Source: Mycobacteroides franklinii (GTDB lineage Bacteria > Actinomycetota > Actinomycetes > Mycobacteriales > Mycobacteriaceae). Taken from it: a stretch of 64,000 bases of DNA. The notes under the pieces are model-generated. The model saw nothing but the letters and a program-made list of their open reading frames with translations. It was not told where the DNA came from and did not search any database. Location: NCBI RefSeq assembly GCF_002013895.1, contig NZ_MAFQ01000003.1, positions 124,001-188,000 on the forward strand, read 5' to 3'. Both the position numbers and the translations under genes were made by a program. Within the stretch, counting starts at the first letter, position 1, and each line of letters begins with the position of its first letter. This document shows, piece by piece, positions 59,279 to 64,000 of this stretch.

Positions 59279-59692
59279 ATGAAACACGTTCTAGTTTCTG
59301 CCGGGCAGCGCATGCTGGTCGGTGTCCTGGTGACCGCCGGTATCGCCGCATTGACGAGTTCGCACACCGCGCGCTCGGATCTTGCCGACAACATTCGGCT
59401 GGCCAAGAACGGTGACACCCACATCACCCAGTACGGCCTGGTCACCACGATCGACTGCGGCGACTCCACGGTCTTTGTGAACGGATCTCAGAACGTCATC
59501 ACCGCCTTGGGCAGCTGCTACGCGATCTCGGTGCAGGGGTCGTCCAACACGATCATCGCCGACAACGTGGTCAACGACATCACCGTCTACGGCTTCAACC
59601 AGAAGGTGCTGTACAAATCCGGCGAGCCGGCGGTCATCGATCGCGGGCGCGAGCTGGGCATGATGAATTTCATCGACCGCATTCCTGGCTGA
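59279..59692 (+). CDS. Secreted DUF3060-domain protein
   Basis: 137 residues. A signal peptide (MLVGVLVTAGIAALTSSHTARS core) precedes a small beta-helix-like domain of DUF3060 type, visible as repeated short strands (DSTVFVNGSQNVITALGSCYAISVQGSSNTIIADNVVNDITVYG). It is exported and probably surface-located. ATG 59279 is used, but its first codons coincide with a KstR-like box, so ATG 59309, before MLVGVLV, could be the true start. The function is unknown. It is 38 bp ahead of a second DUF3060 gene. Confidence 0.75.
   Translation: MKHVLVSAGQRMLVGVLVTAGIAALTSSHTARSDLADNIRLAKNGDTHITQYGLVTTIDCGDSTVFVNGSQNVITALGSCYAISVQGSSNTIIADNVVNDITVYGFNQKVLYKSGEPAVIDRGRELGMMNFIDRIPG
59280..59293 (+). promoter_or_regulatory. 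KstR-like box at the start of the DUF3060 gene
   Basis: TGAAACACGTTCTA is identical over all 14 bp to the box before the hydrolase at 20466. It overlaps the first codons of the annotated start. A second GTTCTAGTT copy occurs 26 bp upstream of the TetR gene (59131) and at 59288. The element could therefore be the local TetR operator instead of a KstR site. Confidence 0.4.
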
Positions 59693-59730
59693 CCCCATCC
59701 CGTCACCCGAATCTCGGGATACTTGAGGGC

Positions 59731-60192
59731 ATGTCCCGCACTCGCCCGATCCTTGCCGCCCTTGCCATCGCCGCCACCGCCCTCGGGTTGGCCGGCTGCG
59801 GCGCCATCAAACCCGGTTCGAGCAATCCGACACCCGGCACCTGGACTCCTCCATCCAGTAGCGCTAGCAGCAGCACCTCTTCCAGTGCCAGCACACCGAC
59901 GTCGGCACAGGTCAACATCGGCGACGAGACCGTCATCGGATACTTCGGCCAGACCACGACGGCTGCCTGCGAGGCGGGCAAGGGGCTGAACATCACCGGT
60001 GCCAACAACACGCTCACCATCACCGGCGCCTGCGACAAGGTCACCGTCTCGGGCTTCTCGAACACCGTCACGTTCGACGAGCTGAAGACCCAGGTGACCG
60101 TCACCGGTTACGGAAACAAGCTGACGTACAAGTCGGGCGACCCCAAGGTCAACAATTACGGAAGCAACAACACGATCCAGAAGGCTTCCTAG
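59731..60192 (+). CDS. DUF3060-domain lipoprotein
   Basis: 153 residues. The signal peptide ends in a lipobox (LGLAGCGAIK, Cys about 26). A Ser/Thr-rich linker (GTWTPPSSSASSSTSS) leads into the DUF3060 repeats (GANNTLTITGACDKVTVSGFSNTVTFDELKTQVTVTGYGNKLTYKSGDPKVNNYGSNNTI). The paired architecture, one secreted and one lipidated, suggests a shared role in the envelope. ATG 59731 follows a weak GAGGG. The family has no established function. Confidence 0.82.
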   Translation: MSRTRPILAALAIAATALGLAGCGAIKPGSSNPTPGTWTPPSSSASSSTSSSASTPTSAQVNIGDETVIGYFGQTTTAACEAGKGLNITGANNTLTITGACDKVTVSGFSNTVTFDELKTQVTVTGYGNKLTYKSGDPKVNNYGSNNTIQKAS

Positions 60193-60199
60193 ATCCTGC

Positions 60200-60742
60200 T
60201 CACAGCACGGTCTGCACGATCTGCTCGACCAGTTGGCGAGCGGCGGCACAGCTGTCCCCGCCCTTGCGGTACTGAACCCACCAGGTCAGCGAACCGGTAC
60301 CGGCCGGAACCGTGACACCACAGCCAGAACCGGGGCCGCTGCTGGTGAACCCTTTGCGGCTGTTGATCGTGATGTCGGCGGTCTTCTGCCCCATCCCGTC
60401 GGCCGACTTGCGGTCGCGCTCGACGTCGCCGCCCTCGTAGTACGCGTACAGCAGGTCGATGAGATTTCCCGCATCATCGGCGGCAACCCAATAGCACAGT
60501 GCGCCAAAGAAATTCTGGTAGATCTGGGCGGCCTTGACGGTCTCGACAATGGTCTTCTCATCGAGGGGGCCGCACTGACCGTTGGCGAATCCGTACGGAT
60601 CCAGCTTGTCGTTCTCGCCCCGCTCGTGGGAGTTCAGACCCGAACCGGGCGCGACGGCGGTGCCATCCACGGTGCGCGCGCAACCGGTCGGTCCCGCGAG
60701 CAGTAGCACCACGGCGGCCAGGGAGCCGACGATCCTTCTCAT
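60200..60742 (-). CDS. DUF3558-domain lipoprotein
   Basis: 180 residues. The signal peptide carries a lipobox (LLLAGPTGC). The mature part contains the DUF3558 pattern with Cys near FANGQCGPLDEK and the ALCYWVAADDAGN turn, and a second Cys pair (GSGCGVTVPA, GGDSCAAAR). Mycobacterial DUF3558 proteins are cell-envelope lipoproteins (LppA/LprB-like). ATG 60742 overlaps the stop of the upstream gene by 4 bp (ATGA). The longer upstream frame lacks a signal peptide. Confidence 0.82.
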   Translation of the reverse strand: MRRIVGSLAAVVLLLAGPTGCARTVDGTAVAPGSGLNSHERGENDKLDPYGFANGQCGPLDEKTIVETVKAAQIYQNFFGALCYWVAADDAGNLIDLLYAYYEGGDVERDRKSADGMGQKTADITINSRKGFTSSGPGSGCGVTVPAGTGSLTWWVQYRKGGDSCAAARQLVEQIVQTVL

Positions 60743-61308
60743 TGCTTGCCCACCTTGCCCAACAGTGAGTCCATCAGGGTCTCGACGGCCTTGCACGGAT
60801 CATTCTTGACGGCCCCCGTTTGCAGTGACCAATGCAGGAAGTCCGGTCCCGATCCGGCCGATAGCTCGCACAGCCCGACATTGCTCACGCGGTAGCCGGG
60901 ATAGGACTTGGTCGTCACCGATTCCACCGTGTGCCCGAGGTTTCGCGCGACCGACGCTTCCTTCTGTGCCGAACTACCCCGGTACCAATAGAGCGAGAGG
61001 GAGGTATCCCCCGTTCCGGGTCCGGTGGACCAGCGACAGCCCAGCAGGCTGTCCACATCCCGTTTGAGACCCGGAACACCCACCGCCGCAGTGATTTCCG
61101 CATCGGTCATGCCGCCGCAATCACCGAGCTTGAAACCCTTGCCGGGACCGTTGTTCACCTCGGGCACAGTGGTCACCTGGACGTCGGGCGATCCACTGCC
61201 GCCGTCGCCGTCACCGGTTGACGACGGCCGAGACGAACATCCGGCCAGCACCACGGCGGCGATGACCAGGGCCGACACCGGGACAATCCGCACACTCACG
61301 GTGTCCAC
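60739..61308 (-). CDS. DUF3558-domain lipoprotein, paralogue
   Basis: 189 residues from GTG 61308. The lipobox is VLAGCSSR. The DUF3558 part includes KLGDCGGMTDAEITAAVGVPGLKRDVDSLLGCRWSTG and CELSAGSGPDFLHWSLQ. GTG 61299 could also start it, and no clear Shine-Dalgarno distinguishes them. It forms an overlapping two-gene operon with the next DUF3558 gene. The relation between the two is visible in the Cys pattern but sequence identity is modest. Confidence 0.8.
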   Translation of the reverse strand: MDTVSVRIVPVSALVIAAVVLAGCSSRPSSTGDGDGGSGSPDVQVTTVPEVNNGPGKGFKLGDCGGMTDAEITAAVGVPGLKRDVDSLLGCRWSTGPGTGDTSLSLYWYRGSSAQKEASVARNLGHTVESVTTKSYPGYRVSNVGLCELSAGSGPDFLHWSLQTGAVKNDPCKAVETLMDSLLGKVGKQ

Positions 61309-61362
61309 AGTACGTCCGGTCCCCCGTATGTCCGAGTGTGTCGGCGCCCCGCCTCGGGCGTG

Positions 61363-62139
61363 TCAGACTCCGGCGCCGTGGCGACCTGCGCCCGCGGCGA
61401 ACCGGCCGGCGCCTTCCAGCGCTTCGGCCGCTACGCGTTCGATGCTGCCAAACTCGTTGTCCAGGGCCGCTTCCTCGGTCATCCCCCACTGCGCGATGGC
61501 CGAATCACGGTCGGCGCGCACGCATTGTTGCGGGAAGGCGGCAATCTCGGCGGCCAGCGCTTCGGCCGCCTGACGTGCCTGACCGCGCGAAACCACCCTG
61601 TTGACGAGCCCGATATCCAGCGCCTCGTTCGCCGTGACGGGACGTCCGGTGAGGATGAGATCCATCGCACGCGAGTGCCCGATCAGCCGCGGCAACCTGA
61701 TGGTTCCGCCGTCGATGAGCGGCACACCCCAGCGCCGGCAGAAGACACCCAGCACGGCATCCTCCTCGACCACCCGAAGGTCACACCACAACGCGAGCTC
61801 AATCCCGCCGGCGACGGCATGCCCCGATATCGCCGCGATCACCGGCTTGGACAGCCGCAGCCGCGAGGGGCCCATCGGGCCGGGACCATGCGGGTGGAGT
61901 TCGTTTCCGCGGTCGGTGCCCATTGCCTTGAGATCTGCTCCGGCACAGAATGTTCCGTTATCACCCCACAGCACCGCCACCGACGCCTCGGGATCCGCGT
62001 CGAATTCGGTGAACGCCGCCAGTAGCGCCGCCGCGGTCGGGCCGTCGACGGCGTTGCGGGTATCGGGCCGATTGAGAATGACCGTCGTCACCGCTCCCGC
62101 CTTCTCCACCCGAACGGCCGGTTCCACATTTTCACTCAT
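61363..62139 (-). CDS. Enoyl-CoA hydratase/isomerase family protein
   Basis: 258 residues of the crotonase fold. The oxyanion-hole segments NGTFCAGADLKAMG and KPVIAAISGHAVAGGIELAL are standard. The Glu-type catalytic residues near EEDAVLGVFCRRWGVPLIDGG (FGVFCRRWG, a hydratase-type pattern) are present. It is likely EchA5-like by position beside a PaaX gene and echA4 (from memory of M. tuberculosis Rv0673-Rv0675). The ATG overlaps the PaaX stop (ATGA), giving a coupled three-gene operon that starts with the right-hand fadE gene. Confidence 0.9.
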   Translation of the reverse strand: MSENVEPAVRVEKAGAVTTVILNRPDTRNAVDGPTAAALLAAFTEFDADPEASVAVLWGDNGTFCAGADLKAMGTDRGNELHPHGPGPMGPSRLRLSKPVIAAISGHAVAGGIELALWCDLRVVEEDAVLGVFCRRWGVPLIDGGTIRLPRLIGHSRAMDLILTGRPVTANEALDIGLVNRVVSRGQARQAAEALAAEIAAFPQQCVRADRDSAIAQWGMTEEAALDNEFGSIERVAAEALEGAGRFAAGAGRHGAGV

Positions 62140-62882
62140 AGAGAGACTTCCTCCATCTCGGCGGTATCCCGCAGCGTTACCAGCTCATCCTTGAATTCCC
62201 GATAACGGGAGCGTATTTCGTCGGCGGGCCAGTCGGCCGGCAAAAGCTCGTCCGGCAGCACGGGGTCCGCCAGTAGATGCCGCACCATCGCCGCGGCCAG
62301 CATGAACCGTGCGGGAATCGCGTTCGCCTGATCCCACCACCGCAAGAGGGCCGTCGCGTACTGCGACCATCCGGGCAGATCCCACAGCTGAGCGGCCAAC
62401 GCTTCGGGCTGGTCGGTTCGAGTGTGTAAAACCCACACGTGGTCGGTGACCGACGGCGGCAGGTCAATCTCCAGATTCTCCGGACGCAGCCACACGCCCT
62501 CTCGTAGTTCTCCGAAACGGCTCTGCCGCAGGGTGGTTCGTAGATCGTTACGGTCGCGGGCGTCCCGGCCCACACTGGTGATCACCAGTTGCGTCCAGGT
62601 GCCGTCCCAGGAGCCTCGATGCGGGTCGCACGCCTCGTCCTGCCGAAGCTGACGGGCCTGCAGACGCTCGGCGAGCCGGTACCCCGATTCGGTTCTCGCA
62701 AGATCCCCGGCGGAGACCATACGGGTGAGTGCCACCCGCACCGTGGTGTCACTGATACCGAACAAGGTGGTCAGCGCCCGGATTTCCCGGACCGACAGCT
62801 CGGCCGGATGCGCCCCGAGTAGCAAGCTCAGGATGACCGAGCGCGCGGTCATCGGGTGATGATCGACCGGATTTTCCAACAC
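62136..62882 (-). CDS. PaaX-family transcriptional regulator
   Basis: 248 residues. The N-terminal winged helix (TARSVILSLLLGAHPAELSVREIRALTTLFGISDTTVRVALTRMV) and central SYRL-type PaaX domain (GSWDGTWTQLVITSVGRDARDRNDLRTTLR) are diagnostic. PaaX represses phenylacetate degradation genes in response to phenylacetyl-CoA. Here it sits between two crotonases and overlaps both by 1 and 4 bp, so it is coexpressed with its likely targets. No paa hydroxylase genes are in the window. Confidence 0.9.
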   Translation of the reverse strand: MLENPVDHHPMTARSVILSLLLGAHPAELSVREIRALTTLFGISDTTVRVALTRMVSAGDLARTESGYRLAERLQARQLRQDEACDPHRGSWDGTWTQLVITSVGRDARDRNDLRTTLRQSRFGELREGVWLRPENLEIDLPPSVTDHVWVLHTRTDQPEALAAQLWDLPGWSQYATALLRWWDQANAIPARFMLAAAMVRHLLADPVLPDELLPADWPADEIRSRYREFKDELVTLRDTAEMEEVSL

Positions 62883-63787
62883 TACAGTTCGGTGGGCTTG
62901 CGGCCGTAATCGCCAAATGGCTCGTCCCGGTGCCGGACTGCCTGCCGATAGCCGTTGGTAATGGCATCGGCGGTGAACGCGTGCGCCTCCGGGGTATGCC
63001 GGGAGATGCCATCAAAAACGGTGCCGACCATGGCGCTATTGGCGATACCCTGATTGATGAGCACCGAGTTGCAGGCCAGCTTGATCATCATCAGCTGATT
63101 CAGCGGCATCGCCGCGATCCGCTCGACCAGCCGCTCGGTGCGTTCGTCCAATTCGTCCGGATCGGGCGCCTCGACCGCCAAACCCCAGTCGTAGGCTTGC
63201 TTACCCGACAGGCAATCTCCGGTGAGTAGAAGACGTTTCGCGCGTTGGTCACCGAGTTTGTGCGCCCACAGCCCGGTGGCGGGCACGCCCCATACTCGCG
63301 TGGGCGGGTATCCGATCTTGGCGTCGGCGGCGACGATCAACTGATCGGCATGCAATGCGATATCGGTACCACCGGCCACGCAATAGCCGTGCACCTTCAC
63401 GACTGTCGGTTTGTTGGCGTGTAACAGCGAGGAGAAGCCGCGGGTGAACCGGCTCATCATCTGGTAGTCGAGCATGGGGTCCCAGTTGATGTTCGGCAGG
63501 TGGTTGCGCAACTGCACGTGCCCGTCCAGGGCTGTGCCCGAATACTGTGCCGAGCCTTCGTCATTCGCCTCGGCATAGGCACTCAGATCGAAGCCGCCGC
63601 AGAATCCATCTCCCTTGCCCGATACCAGGATGACGTGTACCTGCGGGTCCAGGTCGGCACGTTCCACCAGCGCCGCCAGCTCCAGCGGCGTCTCCGCGAT
63701 GATGGCGTTGCCCTGTTCAGGGCGGTTGAAGGTGATACGCGCGACCCGATCGGTGACCTCGTAGGTCATCGTCTTCAAGGTGTCCAT
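62882..63787 (-). CDS. Enoyl-CoA hydratase/isomerase (EchA4-like)
   Basis: 301 residues, a crotonase with a longer N-terminal insertion than usual. GKGDGFCGGFDLSAYAEAN and PTVVKVHGYCVAGGTDIALHADQLI form the oxyanion hole. The PPTRVWGVPATGLWAHKLG part follows. Glu-type catalytic residues found in hydratases are not clearly conserved, so isomerase or other function is possible. It overlaps the PaaX gene by one base and lies 5 bp after the acyl-CoA dehydrogenase gene. Confidence 0.88.
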   Translation of the reverse strand: MDTLKTMTYEVTDRVARITFNRPEQGNAIIAETPLELAALVERADLDPQVHVILVSGKGDGFCGGFDLSAYAEANDEGSAQYSGTALDGHVQLRNHLPNINWDPMLDYQMMSRFTRGFSSLLHANKPTVVKVHGYCVAGGTDIALHADQLIVAADAKIGYPPTRVWGVPATGLWAHKLGDQRAKRLLLTGDCLSGKQAYDWGLAVEAPDPDELDERTERLVERIAAMPLNQLMMIKLACNSVLINQGIANSAMVGTVFDGISRHTPEAHAFTADAITNGYRQAVRHRDEPFGDYGRKPTEL

Positions 63788-63792
63788 CGCAG

Positions 63793-64000
63793 CTAGTTAC
63801 CCGCCTTGACGGTCGCCCGCTCCAGGATCGGCGAAAGATCCAAACCTGTGGGAAGAGTGCCGAATGCCCCGCCCCAATTGCCTGCCAGCCGGGTCGCCAG
63901 GAACGCCTGCGCTACCGCCGGATGACCATGACGGACCAGGAGCGCGCCCTGCAGCGCCAGACAGATGTCCTCGGCAACCTTGCGGGCGCGGTACATGACG
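63793..64000 (-). CDS. C-terminal end of a FadE8-like acyl-CoA dehydrogenase (partial)
   Basis: 68 codons to the right edge: the end of a larger protein (YRARKVAEDICLALQGALLVRHGHPAVAQAFLATRLAGNWGGAFGTLPTGLDLSPILERA). The pattern, with HPAVAQAFLATRL and GGAFGTLP, matches the C-terminus of AidB/FadE8-type acyl-CoA dehydrogenases that I recall next to echA4 in mycobacteria. The catalytic domains are outside the window, so the assignment relies on this tail and context. Confidence 0.6.
   Translation of the reverse strand, partial: VMYRARKVAEDICLALQGALLVRHGHPAVAQAFLATRLAGNWGGAFGTLPTGLDLSPILERATVKAGN

Overview
This window comes from a high-GC actinobacterium, almost certainly a rapidly growing mycobacterium. 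The abscessus/chelonae group is my best guess, from gene content only. The evidence is a complete mycofactocin locus (mftA-G plus mftR), cutinase, DUF3558 and DUF3060 cell-envelope proteins, an F420-type luciferase-like oxidoreductase, KstR-like boxes, GTG starts, and a gene order that largely follows the M. tuberculosis stretch from fadE8/echA4 to sppA (comparison from memory). Most housekeeping genes lie on the minus strand, so the ancestral order reads from right to left.

Right end (64000-58300): the end of a FadE8-like acyl-CoA dehydrogenase, two crotonases flanking a PaaX-type regulator, two DUF3558 lipoproteins, two DUF3060 proteins, a TetR regulator and a 33-bp tandem repeat. Next is the str operon rpsL-rpsG-fusA-tuf (58042-53744), closed by a strong hairpin shared with a convergent pair of MpaB/DUF2236 oxygenase paralogues (50825-53654). 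These paralogues carry the same inverted-repeat operator.

Centre (49526-31275): a mycofactocin-coupled SDR, then an inserted arginine/ornithine catabolic block (AsnC regulator, amidinohydrolase, rocD, rocE, universal stress protein), then a ferredoxin-reductase-type flavoprotein, mftR, and mftABCDEFG on the opposite strand. Directly behind mftG, on the same strand, are an ethanolamine permease and both ethanolamine ammonia-lyase subunits. They could feed acetaldehyde to mycofactocin-dependent redox chemistry. A thiolase-like protein, a cytochrome P450, a DUF4442 hotdog protein and a PNPOx-like flavoprotein follow.

Left half (26805-8039): the S10 operon rpsJ-rplC-D-W-B-rpsS-rplV-rpsC-rplP-rpmC-rpsQ, ended by a hairpin. 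A 3.8-kb insert (alpha/beta hydrolase behind a KstR-like box, cutinase, MFS transporter) separates it from rplN-rplX-rplE-rpsN. The spc operon is then broken a second time. A perfect 16-bp hairpin terminates after rpsN, about 5.4 kb of accessory genes intervene (carboxylesterase, a partly degenerate stretch, a secreted repeat protein, NADP-glutamate dehydrogenase, a small secreted protein), and a new promoter-like element precedes rpsH-rplF-rplR-rpsE-rpmD-rplO.

Left end (8038-1): an F420-type oxidoreductase, two related lipoproteins with an Asp-rich FG-GAP-like loop, sppA, an AI-2E-family membrane protein, a SAM methyltransferase and a truncated unknown gene. No CRISPR array, tRNA, rRNA, prophage or intact insertion sequence was seen.
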